Origin: a bacterium D16-56
Lineage (GTDB): Bacteria; Bacillota; Clostridia; Lachnospirales; Lachnospiraceae
Length of the DNA stretch: 64,000 nt
Direction: 5' to 3'
Assembly: GCA_003611875.1 (NCBI GenBank)
Contig: RAYY01000009.1
Coordinates: 81,085-145,084 of the forward strand
The stretch's first letter is position 1, and every line of letters begins with the position of its first letter. The notes below the pieces were generated by a model. It was not told where the DNA came from. It worked only from the letters and a program-made list of their open reading frames with translations, and made no database searches. The position numbers and the translations under genes are program-made. Positions 55,445 through 63,909 of this stretch are shown here, piece after piece.

Positions 55445-56563
55445 TTATTCTAAAGTACCTCCGATTTGTAATATTCTTTCATATAATGCGGCCAACTTAT
55501 TTTTTTCATTTTGCCAATTAAATTCCTGTTTAATTGCCCTTCGTCCATTAAGTCCCATTTCTCTTGCACGATCTGGATTTTCATATAAATATCGGATTGC
55601 TGCACAAATATCTTTTACACTCTTAGGGTTAACACAAAAACCACAATCATATTTATCAATAAATTCTTTCCATAAAACAAAATTTGTACAAATAACTGGT
55701 AATCCTGCCATCATTTCCTCAAATATTTTAGTATTCCCCATAGTTCCTTGCATCCCATTTGTATTTGCACTTGGTTCTAAAAGAGCCATTCCAGCAAATG
55801 CATTACTTAATTCTTCTGCAACTTCCTTAAAAGGAATCTTTCCTTTAAAGTCCACAAATTTCCAACAACAATCAGCTTTCAATTCTTCTAAATATTCATC
55901 ACTTCCCCAACCACATAACAAATATCTGCATCCTTCAATTGTTTTTACAGCCTCCATAATCACTTTATGATTCCATTGTTTGTTAATCCCACCAGCAAAA
56001 ACTACTTGCTTTGTTTCAAACTTTGGTTGAATATATTTTTCTGTAAAATTCGGATAATTAGCGATTTGAACAACTTCATGATTATATTTTTTAAAATAGT
56101 CCACTAAATGAGGTGTTACTGTTACTATTGCATCTATTCGTCTACATATCATTCCTTGATAAAAAGAATATGCTTTATAAACAAATGGACGTAACATTCT
56201 TGGAATCCATTTTTTTCCTGTGATTGCATGCGCCGTATCTTCATGACTGTCAAATATCACTTTCTTTCCTTTTTTTTTCAACTGCATCGCACACAACATA
56301 AGTTCAGGATCATGAAAATGGTATAGATCTGCATCAATCCTAATTGCTTCTCTATATATCAGTTTCGTTGCTTTTGTGAAACGCTCATACCGACTTTTGC
56401 CAATATTGCCAATTCCGACGATATGTACGCCATTTTTTTCATACGTATTTCCCTTCTCTATAAGATACACCTCATATCCCATAGCTGCTAAAGACATACA
56501 TTCTTTATGGAAGATCCTTGTGTCTTCCGGCATATGCGCACTTGTCATATGGCATACTTTCAT
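55445..56563 (-). CDS. Glycosyltransferase family 4
   Basis: A 372-residue GT-B fold enzyme. It lacks a membrane segment. The donor-binding half contains VVFAGGINKQWNHKVIMEAV and the EPSANTNGMQGTMGNTKIFEEMMAGLPVI region, abbreviated here, which holds the E(x7)E-type motif. The closest family members act on aminosugar donors in capsule assembly. Donor and acceptor cannot be read from the sequence. It starts one base before the epimerase stop. Confidence 0.87.
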   Translation of the reverse strand: MKVCHMTSAHMPEDTRIFHKECMSLAAMGYEVYLIEKGNTYEKNGVHIVGIGNIGKSRYERFTKATKLIYREAIRIDADLYHFHDPELMLCAMQLKKKGKKVIFDSHEDTAHAITGKKWIPRMLRPFVYKAYSFYQGMICRRIDAIVTVTPHLVDYFKKYNHEVVQIANYPNFTEKYIQPKFETKQVVFAGGINKQWNHKVIMEAVKTIEGCRYLLCGWGSDEYLEELKADCCWKFVDFKGKIPFKEVAEELSNAFAGMALLEPSANTNGMQGTMGNTKIFEEMMAGLPVICTNFVLWKEFIDKYDCGFCVNPKSVKDICAAIRYLYENPDRAREMGLNGRRAIKQEFNWQNEKNKLAALYERILQIGGTLE

Positions 56564-57646
56564 TTATCCAAAATACCTCCCTATTTCATCTACAATCCTA
56601 TTAGCACTGTGGCCATCTCCAAACGGCTGATACTCAATATCAAAAGAGACCTTTTTCCCTAATTTTTCTAATATATCTTGTTCTATAGGCTTGGCTAACT
56701 GATTAACATGACCCTTCATAGTTTCTGGCCAAATTACATAATCGAATATTGTTACACATTGTTTTTTTGCAAAAAAAGCCTCTCTCTGAAGACCTCCCGA
56801 ATCTGTCACAATTTTTTTTGCATTATTTACCAAAAAAATAGAATCTAAATATCCAACCGGTTCAATTAGTATGATATTTTTATAGTCATTAATCTGGCAA
56901 ATTTCTATAACTTTTTCTCTGTTTCTTGGATGTACTGGATATATTGTTGGTGCATCCAACAAATTCATTGCATGTAATATATTATTAATTTTTTCATCCG
57001 TATTTGTATTTTCCTGTCTGTGGCATGTAAGATAGTAATAGTCTTCAGGACACTTTATTTTTATATCATCAATACGTTTAAACTCATGCAAAAATGCTTT
57101 TGAATCATGCAAAGAGTAATATAAAAATGCATCGTACATGGGATCACCCACAAGATGCACTGAATTAGAAAAGCCTTCCTTTACAAGATTTTCCGAAGCA
57201 GATTCTGTACAAGTAAGATGTATTTGTGAAATATGATCTGTAACGATTCTGTTAACTTCTTCAGGATTACTTAATGTGCCTAGGCGATTTCCTGCCTCAA
57301 CATGACATACAGGAATATTTAATTTAACAGCTGCAAGCGCTGCAGCCATAGTGGAATTTGTGTCTCCAAAAACTAAAAGCATATCAGGTTTCTCTTTATT
57401 TAAAATATTTTCAATTCCAGAAATCATTAATCCCGTCATATGACCATGTGTACCACCAAAAATTCCTAAATTATAATCAGGATGCGGAATTCCCATTTCC
57501 TCAAAAAAAACGTCTGACATGTTATAATCATAATGTTGCCCTGTATGGATAATCACTTCTTGGTATGTTTTTCTTAACTGTTTTGAGATCACTGCAAGTT
57601 TAACAAATTGAGGTCTGGCTCCCACCACTGTACAAATTTTTTTCAC
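56564..57646 (-). CDS. UDP-N-acetylglucosamine 2-epimerase family (WecB/WbpI-like)
   Basis: A 360-residue non-hydrolysing 2-epimerase. Visible signatures are TVVGARPQFVKLAVISKQL, HTGQHYDYNMSDVFFEEM, VFGDTNSTMAAALAAVKL and TDSGGLQREAFFAKK. In the WbpA/B/E/D context the likely role is that of WbpI, making UDP-ManNAc3NAcA from UDP-GlcNAc3NAcA. The HVEAG motif is followed by NRLGTLSN rather than the common LRS, a small deviation near the active site. Confidence 0.88.
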   Translation of the reverse strand: MKKICTVVGARPQFVKLAVISKQLRKTYQEVIIHTGQHYDYNMSDVFFEEMGIPHPDYNLGIFGGTHGHMTGLMISGIENILNKEKPDMLLVFGDTNSTMAAALAAVKLNIPVCHVEAGNRLGTLSNPEEVNRIVTDHISQIHLTCTESASENLVKEGFSNSVHLVGDPMYDAFLYYSLHDSKAFLHEFKRIDDIKIKCPEDYYYLTCHRQENTNTDEKINNILHAMNLLDAPTIYPVHPRNREKVIEICQINDYKNIILIEPVGYLDSIFLVNNAKKIVTDSGGLQREAFFAKKQCVTIFDYVIWPETMKGHVNQLAKPIEQDILEKLGKKVSFDIEYQPFGDGHSANRIVDEIGRYFG

Positions 57647-57657
57647 ATTTATCTCCT

Positions 57658-58593
57658 CTAAATCTTGTATCCTATTATTTTTTTAATTGTAGGTTTTACA
57701 ACATCTTTAATATCACTCAATAAAGGTTGTTTAGTTATTACATAATATGGTACACATTTTGCACCAAATTGTCGAAAAAATCCCTCTATTCCTTCAACCA
57801 TAGAACCTTCAAAGTCAAATACCTTACTATGTTTAGCGGCAAATTGAATTCCCTCCCATAAAAGTAATTCTTGTGACTGACTAGATGAATAGGCAGGATC
57901 TCTTGCACCTGTTAAATAATAACAAACATTTGCGTCAAATAAATAAAAAGCACAAGAGTGCACATTTCCATCTTCATCTCGTGCTTCAAAATACTTTCCT
58001 CTTTCATTCTCTATTGCTTCTTGCATGTATCGCTCTGTAAACTTTTGGGATATAGGGTACTTTCTTTTTTGAAGATCGTATGTTTTAATCAACAATTCAT
58101 ACATGGTTTCAATTGCTTTATCTATCTTAACATCTGCTATCACATTTACACGCTTTGCGGCATAATTAATATTTCTTTTTGTACTTTTACTAAAATTAGA
58201 TTTTACTTTTTCAATATCTGATAGATTTTCAATACGATATGTAAAATTCGTTTCATAATGATAACCCAACCATCTAAATGGAAGCACATACTCATTTTGT
58301 GGGTTTAATACGTGCCTGATGTTCCTATAATGTTCTAACCTCATAAATATTTGATTAATAATATCTTTCTGTGATTTATAATCCTTCAATACCTTTTCAG
58401 ACATCCAAATACCTAAGTTCTGTGTTTTATCTGGCATGTATATTTTTTTTCCATCCGATACATATGCAAAACGTGCCATCACCTCGCCAGTTTTTTCATC
58501 ATTAATTATTATTTCTTCCCATCTATCAGGTGCAACCAAATCTAACCACCAAGGCTGTTCTAAAACACTATTTACATATGGTATTTCTTTCAT
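57658..58593 (-). CDS. GNAT/FemAB-like transferase in the glycan locus
   Basis: A 311-residue protein of the FemAB/BioF2-like GNAT superfamily. Characteristic segments are VNSVLEQPWWLDLVAPDRW at the N-terminus, SKSTKRNINYAAKRVNV, and the acyltransferase core CAFYLFDANVCYYLTGARDP followed by LLWEGIQFAAKHSKVFDFEG. Homologues transfer aminoacyl or acyl groups to amino groups. In this locus it may acylate an amino-sugar with an amino acid, but this is inference. Confidence 0.75.
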   Translation of the reverse strand: MKEIPYVNSVLEQPWWLDLVAPDRWEEIIINDEKTGEVMARFAYVSDGKKIYMPDKTQNLGIWMSEKVLKDYKSQKDIINQIFMRLEHYRNIRHVLNPQNEYVLPFRWLGYHYETNFTYRIENLSDIEKVKSNFSKSTKRNINYAAKRVNVIADVKIDKAIETMYELLIKTYDLQKRKYPISQKFTERYMQEAIENERGKYFEARDEDGNVHSCAFYLFDANVCYYLTGARDPAYSSSQSQELLLWEGIQFAAKHSKVFDFEGSMVEGIEGFFRQFGAKCVPYYVITKQPLLSDIKDVVKPTIKKIIGYKI

Positions 58594-58661
58594 TCTCTTA
58601 CCCTTTCATATATATTTAATACTAAATCATCTCTAAAAATCTCTTTACAAACTATTTTAAT

Positions 58662-59846
58662 CTACAAATTTCTTTCAATACTCATTAACATATTACTGAT
58701 ATACTCCCTTTCTTCTGTCTCAAGCTCTGGAAATATAGGTATTGCAAATGTAGTCTTTGCCAATTCCTCTGTTACAGGCAAATCCCCCTCTTTATATCCC
58801 AATTCCTTAAAAGCTCCTTGTAAATGCAGTGGAATAGGATAATAGGTTCCACAATCTATTCCCGCATGATTGAGCCTTTCTTTAATTATGTTAGCTTTTG
58901 GATGCTTCAATGCATAAATATAATAAGAATGGTACGTATCCTTATCTTCCATAGGTGTAATATAAGTGGTATTCTTCAAAGCTTCATTATAAAATTGAGC
59001 ATTATCCCTTCTTCTATTGATAAATGTTTCGATATGTCTAAGTTTCTTACGCAGGATCGCCGCCTGTATAGCATCTAAACGCGAGTTGTATCCAATTAGG
59101 TAGTTGTAATATTTCGTTTCTCCAACTGGTATATTACTCGGAAAATTTTTCTTTTCTAATTCGTATTGATATTTCAAACTATATAGGCCATTTTTACCAG
59201 CCCCATGGATTTTTAATGCTTTACAGACCTGGGCAATATGCTCGTCATCTGTTAAAATCATCCCCCCATCTCCAGATGCTCCAAGGTTCTTTGTTGGAAA
59301 AAAAGAGAAACAGGATACATCACCAAGAGTTTTCTTCCTCTCTCCTTTATAACGGCTTCCTGTTGACTGTGCACAATCAGCAATTATTTTTAGGTTGTAT
59401 TTTTGAGCAATTACTTGAATCTTTTCTAGGTCTGCACAGTTTCCATAAAAATTAACTGGTAATAAAGCTTTTGTTTTCCTAGTAATTGCTGCTTCAGCAA
59501 GCTTAGGATCCATACAATAGGTAACAGGATCTACATCTACAAATACAGGTACAGCACCAACTGCAGCAATACTTTCTGCTGTAGCAAAAAAGGTCCAAGC
59601 TACAGTAATTACTTCATCACCTTTTCCAATACCCAATGCACGCAGTGCAAGAATAATTGCATCGGTTCCATTTCCACATGAAATGCCATATTTTGCTCCC
59701 TGATATTCTGCAAATTCCTTTTCAAAAGCATCTACTTCTGGTCCGCCAATGTAGCGTCCGCTTCGAAGAACGCTTAATGCCGCTTCTTCGTATTCTTTCG
59801 CATATTCTTCATGCTGCCTCTGTACATTCATCAATTGAATCTTCAT
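58662..59846 (-). CDS. wbpE: DegT/DnrJ/EryC1/StrS aminotransferase, WbpE-like
   Basis: A 394-residue PLP enzyme. Signatures are SCGNGTDAIILALRALGIGK, an IIADCAQSTGSRYKG region, and the PLP lysine in SFFPTKNLGASGDGGMILTD. It shares the MNVQRQH N-terminal pattern with WbpE, the enzyme that transaminates UDP-3-keto-GlcNAcA with glutamate. The cluster includes all other enzymes of that pathway. A second, less similar DegT gene lies at 37674. Confidence 0.9.
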   Translation of the reverse strand: MKIQLMNVQRQHEEYAKEYEEAALSVLRSGRYIGGPEVDAFEKEFAEYQGAKYGISCGNGTDAIILALRALGIGKGDEVITVAWTFFATAESIAAVGAVPVFVDVDPVTYCMDPKLAEAAITRKTKALLPVNFYGNCADLEKIQVIAQKYNLKIIADCAQSTGSRYKGERKKTLGDVSCFSFFPTKNLGASGDGGMILTDDEHIAQVCKALKIHGAGKNGLYSLKYQYELEKKNFPSNIPVGETKYYNYLIGYNSRLDAIQAAILRKKLRHIETFINRRRDNAQFYNEALKNTTYITPMEDKDTYHSYYIYALKHPKANIIKERLNHAGIDCGTYYPIPLHLQGAFKELGYKEGDLPVTEELAKTTFAIPIFPELETEEREYISNMLMSIERNL

Positions 59847-59886
59847 AAATCTACTTTCCCCTTAAATGTAATTCTTCCATGCCTGA

Positions 59887-60654
59887 CTACTTGATTTTCA
59901 TTATTTTTATAAAGGCCCACTCCAAAATCAAAAATAGCGAAAACATGACAGAAAATCCTTCATATTCCCGAAATACCCTCCACGAATACTTTACCTTTTT
60001 GAATTTATTATAGGAAATGGACTGGGGCCATATTCTGTACAGCATTAATGTCTCCTGCATCCCATAAACATAAGGATATATTTTTAATATCCTGAGCCAT
60101 AATGAATAATCGTTATTTTTCCGGATGGTTGGTATATCGACTTTTCCCAACAGATCGGATGTGATCATCACCGTAGAAGATCCAACAGGACAGATTCTAA
60201 GCACCGATTTATAATCTGCCCGCTCTTTACAGCGAATCGTCCTTCCAATGCGGCTACTCTTTTCATTGATCTGTTCATAGTCCGTGCAGGTAAATTCATA
60301 TTGATGATCTGTCATAAATTTTATCTGCCGTTCCAGCTTAACTGGCATCCACAAATCGTCACTGTCAAGAAAAGCAATCATCTCTCCTTTTGCCTTTTCA
60401 AATCCATATTTTGTTGCTGCCCCGGGCCCTGAATTACAATCTAATTTATATACTTGAATCCTTTGATCTTTCTCTGAAAATGTCATTGCATATTCATAAG
60501 AGCCATCTGTAGAACAATCATCAACAATAATCATTTCCCAATTTGTATATGTTTGAGAAAGGACAGATTCTATGGTTTCTGACAGCAATTTCTTCGTATT
60601 ATATAAAGGAACAATAATCGATACTTTTGGATTCTTGTTAATAAAGCCAGACAT
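59887..60654 (-). CDS. Glycosyltransferase family 2
   Basis: A 255-residue GT-A enzyme. The N-terminal PKVSIIVPLYNTKKLLSETI, the MIIVDDCSTDGSYEYA motif and the metal-binding FLDSDDLWMPVKLERQIKF region are typical. A hydrophobic C-terminal stretch (FSVMFSLFLILEWAFIKIMK) suggests membrane association. It follows the priming transferase after 3 bp and therefore probably adds the second sugar. Confidence 0.88.
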   Translation of the reverse strand: MSGFINKNPKVSIIVPLYNTKKLLSETIESVLSQTYTNWEMIIVDDCSTDGSYEYAMTFSEKDQRIQVYKLDCNSGPGAATKYGFEKAKGEMIAFLDSDDLWMPVKLERQIKFMTDHQYEFTCTDYEQINEKSSRIGRTIRCKERADYKSVLRICPVGSSTVMITSDLLGKVDIPTIRKNNDYSLWLRILKIYPYVYGMQETLMLYRIWPQSISYNKFKKVKYSWRVFREYEGFSVMFSLFLILEWAFIKIMKIK

Positions 60655-60656
60655 GC

Positions 60657-62078
60657 TTATCCTCTCTTTTTACTATAATGATTATTCACTTTCTCCACCC
60701 CGTCTCCACCTGCCATCGCCGCCGCATCCTCCATCCCAAACCCCTCCGTACTCTCCCTCATAAACAAAATCTTCACCGTCTTAAAAATAATCTGGACATC
60801 CAGCAGCAGCGAATAATTCTGGATATACATCAGATCCAGCTTCAGCTTATCATAAGCCGTAGTGTTATACTTCCCATACACCTGTGCATATCCGGTCAGG
60901 CCGCCCTTCACCTTCATCCGATAGCCAAACTCCGGGATCTGCCCGGTATACACCTTCACATGCTCCACCCGCTCTGGTCTTGGACCTACTATGCTCATAT
61001 CCCCCTTTATTATATTGAATATCTGAGGCAGCTCATCGATTCTTGTGGCGCGGATGATCCGCCCCACCGGCGTGATTCTAGGATCCCCTTCTGTGGCCGG
61101 CACCGAGCGCCCCTCCTTTTCCGCATCCTCAACCATACTGCGGAACTTATAGATCCGAAACACCTTCCCTCCCTTAGTACACCGCTCCTGAACATACAAA
61201 ACAGGGCCTCCGTCATACAGCCTGATGGCAATGGCCGTCACAACAAAAACAGGGGACAATAAAATAAGCGCTGTCACCGACAACGCCAAGTCCATCCCCC
61301 GTTTTACCACACGCTGGTCAAAAGACAATCCATTGTTCCTGGACAGCAAAAGAGGCGTGTCAAACAAATGCAGGCTTTCTGCACTTCTTATGATCACATC
61401 CGATATTTTCGGAGTTGTGTAGGTCCGAATCCCCTTCTCATAGCAATACTTTAATATCACATTCCGCATGTGGGAAGGAAGATCACAAACCACCACCCCT
61501 TCATATCCATGGATCCTTTCTTTAATCAAGGTAATCCCCTTAGAGATATGGATGGTCTCCCCAATCACAAATCGGTCGTTTCTGCTGTGGATTTTCCCCA
61601 TCAGCCCCGCCACCGGATGCTCCCCATAGATCAGCAGCACACTCCGCGGCGGATAAAGCAGGCGATACACTCGGGTAGAAAGAAAGCTCCAGATACTAAT
61701 CACCAAAAGCTCCGCACCAGCCATGGCTAACAGAGGAACTATATTTTGAAAGGATTTCGTCAGTAATGTGATCTGGAGATAAGCCATAACATTTGCACAA
61801 AAGGCAGCAAGAAACTGGGAATATATCATGTTTCCGGTTCTCAGATACCCTACCCTCCAGCCGCCGTAAAGAACATTAAACAATACAAGGAATATCCCGT
61901 ACACGGCCACCATCAGCCAATGGCCGCTCCGGTTGTAGGGGGTCTCCATCTTCTGATTATAAAAGTGGAGCCATACATACCAGAATGCAGCCATCTCCAT
62001 AGAAAGCACAATCATGCTGAATATAAATTTGACCATCCGCTTATATTGTTCATAATTATTATCCATAGCCTTTTCCAT
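60657..62078 (-). CDS. Polyprenyl-phosphate sugar-1-phosphate transferase (priming enzyme)
   Basis: A 473-residue protein with four N-terminal membrane segments, a cytoplasmic CoA-like domain and a C-terminal bacterial sugar transferase domain: KRGMDLALSVTALILLSP, then FRIYKFRSMVEDAEKEG and DELPQIFNIIKGDMSIVGPR. It loads the first sugar phosphate on undecaprenyl phosphate (WcaJ/CpsE family). ATG at 62078 has AAGGAG 10 bp upstream. It opens the enzymatic part of the locus right after the two LoaP-like genes. Confidence 0.93.
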   Translation of the reverse strand: MEKAMDNNYEQYKRMVKFIFSMIVLSMEMAAFWYVWLHFYNQKMETPYNRSGHWLMVAVYGIFLVLFNVLYGGWRVGYLRTGNMIYSQFLAAFCANVMAYLQITLLTKSFQNIVPLLAMAGAELLVISIWSFLSTRVYRLLYPPRSVLLIYGEHPVAGLMGKIHSRNDRFVIGETIHISKGITLIKERIHGYEGVVVCDLPSHMRNVILKYCYEKGIRTYTTPKISDVIIRSAESLHLFDTPLLLSRNNGLSFDQRVVKRGMDLALSVTALILLSPVFVVTAIAIRLYDGGPVLYVQERCTKGGKVFRIYKFRSMVEDAEKEGRSVPATEGDPRITPVGRIIRATRIDELPQIFNIIKGDMSIVGPRPERVEHVKVYTGQIPEFGYRMKVKGGLTGYAQVYGKYNTTAYDKLKLDLMYIQNYSLLLDVQIIFKTVKILFMRESTEGFGMEDAAAMAGGDGVEKVNNHYSKKRG

Positions 62079-62116
62079 TAGAAAACGACTCCTTAAAATA
62101 TACTGATCTCTGATTT

Positions 62117-62710
62117 CTATTCAAACGCCGCTGACATCTCCCGCTCTCTATCCAAAGTCCCTGCACCAGCATTGAAAAACATCCTTCCCTTGTCTTCTCT
62201 CAACATAATTCCCAACACTATGGCCTGCTCCTCTCCCCATAACCGGCATCGCACCACGGCATACCGCTTTTTCAATTGAATCCGTTCCATCTGTCCTGCA
62301 CATTTCTTCAAAGGGCCTGACACCAAAGCAATCTCCCCGCCCTCCTCCTTCTGCACATAGGAAAGCCTTACCACATGATCCGTTCCCGAAATTTTTTCCA
62401 GGAACTCCCCGTCTTTTGGCATCATGGGCAGAATCGTAATATTGCCCCATGCCATTCTGTCTCCTATATCCGGATTTTTTTCCGGGCAGCGAGGAAGGAA
62501 GTCCTCCTTGCCGCTGTCTTCACAGGTAAGAAATACACATCCCGGAAACAGCCGCTCCCTGTGGACTATACTTCTTTGCTGCCTCCTCCAGATTCGCTCC
62601 TGATAGATCACAAAACATTCTTTATACTGATAGGAAGGGATTGTCTTGTGAATGACCTTCACCAATTCTTCCTCCCTCCCGGCCCAGGTCTTTAATAAAT
62701 ACCATAACAT
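62117..62710 (-). CDS. LoaP-like NusG paralogue 2
   Basis: A 197-residue NusG-superfamily protein from the ATG at 62710 (AAAGGGGG upstream). The NGN domain begins MLWYLLKTWAGREEELVKVI, with the RRERLFPGCVFL-like segment typical of the LoaP subgroup, and a KOW-type C-terminus (LVSGPLKKCAGQMERIQLKK). LoaP proteins bind an RNA hairpin in long leader transcripts and prevent premature termination in polyketide or polysaccharide operons. It lies 32 bp downstream of a second such gene. Confidence 0.85.
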   Translation of the reverse strand: MLWYLLKTWAGREEELVKVIHKTIPSYQYKECFVIYQERIWRRQQRSIVHRERLFPGCVFLTCEDSGKEDFLPRCPEKNPDIGDRMAWGNITILPMMPKDGEFLEKISGTDHVVRLSYVQKEEGGEIALVSGPLKKCAGQMERIQLKKRYAVVRCRLWGEEQAIVLGIMLREDKGRMFFNAGAGTLDREREMSAAFE

Positions 62711-62742
62711 CAACGCTTTCCCCCTTTGGTGCACAGTCCCTC

Positions 62743-63420
62743 TCAGCTTTTCCCTTTGACCTTTTCCCCCGGCAATTCCTGCAGCATAAGAGCCTGTTCC
62801 GCCCCTTCCCTCACTGCCATCTCCTTTATTTCCTCCGCCCCCTTAACCCAATACCGCTCCGGCAGTCCAATCTCTGCCTCCATCCTCCCATACCTTAGCC
62901 CCTGGCAAATATCCTCCTTCAGAACAATTCCCAGCAGCACCGTCTTTTCCTCTCCAAGAAGCTTCAGACGAACCAATACATGCCGCTTGCCATACCGGCA
63001 CCGCACAATCTGCCCCACACAATTCCTCAATGGCCCTGACACCTGACGAATGTTCCCGTTTCCGTCAGTCTGCAAATAGGAAAGGCCGATCACATGATCT
63101 GCATTCATGATTTTCTTTAAAAATGCTGCCTCCTCTTTCTCTACAAAAAGAAAGCAGGATTCACCGTCCGCCATCAGCTTCGCCATAGCCGGAACCTTTT
63201 TCAGACAAAAAAATAAAGCCTCCGGCTCTTTTGAAGTGATAAATACATATCCGGGAAACACCCGCTTTACATGAACAAGATTCTGCTTCTGCCTTCTCCA
63301 AAGCTGTTCCTGGTACACTACAAAACATTCCCCATATAAATGTCCCGGAACCAGTCTTCGTATCAGCCCTGCCAGCTTTTCCTCCTCCCCGGTTCTCGTC
63401 TGCAGTACATACCACAACAT
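62743..63420 (-). CDS. LoaP-like NusG paralogue 1
   Basis: A 225-residue NusG-superfamily protein beginning MLWYVLQTRTGEEEKLAGLI, with the segment VKRVFPGYVFITSKEP and a KOW region (QVSGPLRNCVGQIVRCRYGK). It is clearly related to the downstream copy (same N-terminus, same CFVVYQEQLWRRQ motif) but has a 30-residue extra C-terminal tail. It is the first gene of the locus and has GGGAGAG at the start. A leader of at least 300 bp precedes it. Confidence 0.87.
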   Translation of the reverse strand: MLWYVLQTRTGEEEKLAGLIRRLVPGHLYGECFVVYQEQLWRRQKQNLVHVKRVFPGYVFITSKEPEALFFCLKKVPAMAKLMADGESCFLFVEKEEAAFLKKIMNADHVIGLSYLQTDGNGNIRQVSGPLRNCVGQIVRCRYGKRHVLVRLKLLGEEKTVLLGIVLKEDICQGLRYGRMEAEIGLPERYWVKGAEEIKEMAVREGAEQALMLQELPGEKVKGKS

Positions 63421-63816
63421 AATCTCTCTCCCTATATTGTCAAGTGATTTTCCTCAAAAAATCAAGGAATTTTGAGTTTCCTATCTCCTTTATCATACAC
63501 AACCATTACTATAAGACATCAAGACATAAAATCTCTGCTTCTTCAGAAATTTAAGAGGAAAGGCGCAGCCCAATTCATAAATGGGCGAGCTTCGCCATTT
63601 CCCGGTCAAAAAATCAATGACCCGAATACCTGACGCCATGATGACCACAGCCAGTATAACCCCTTTCAGAAAAATGCAGCCTCCAGGCTCACAGCTTTTC
63701 TTCCCGGTTTTGTCCCGAATATTTTGCCATACATACACTTTTGCTGGTTTCTTTTGGTTTGTGATTCCCGTTCGCTAAAACGAACAAACTGCAACCCATT
63801 TAATATTCTGCTTAAA

Positions 63817-63863
63817 CTTTATAACCCATGGCTTTATAACCCCATGGTTTTATAACCCCATGG
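63817..63863. repeat. Three tandem copies of a 16-bp sequence
   Basis: CTTTATAACCCATGG, CTTTATAACCCCATGG and TTTTATAACCCCATGG follow head to tail (15, 16 and 16 bp). Each holds the palindrome CCATGG and a TTATAA core. They lie in the leader of the polysaccharide locus. Confidence 0.8.
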
Positions 63864-63874
63864 CGCCTGATCTA

Positions 63875-63909
63875 TGAGTGCAACATAATGTAGAATTGTG
63901 TTGCACTCA
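63875..63909. repeat. 11-bp inverted repeat in the locus leader
   Basis: TGAGTGCAACA (63875-63885) is repeated in inverted form as TGTTGCACTCA (63899-63909), with a 13-bp spacer. Symmetry is perfect. It could be an operator or a transcript hairpin; there is no T tract on either side to make it a standard terminator. Confidence 0.7.

Noticed and set aside
63493..63738. 81-residue minus-strand frame with one possible membrane segment upstream of the first LoaP-like gene
   Set aside because: No clear ribosome-binding site, ordinary composition for non-coding leader sequence, and it overlaps hairpins of the leader.
63875..63909. Rho-independent terminator
   Set aside because: The stem is perfect but neither side has a T tract, and no gene ends nearby on either strand.
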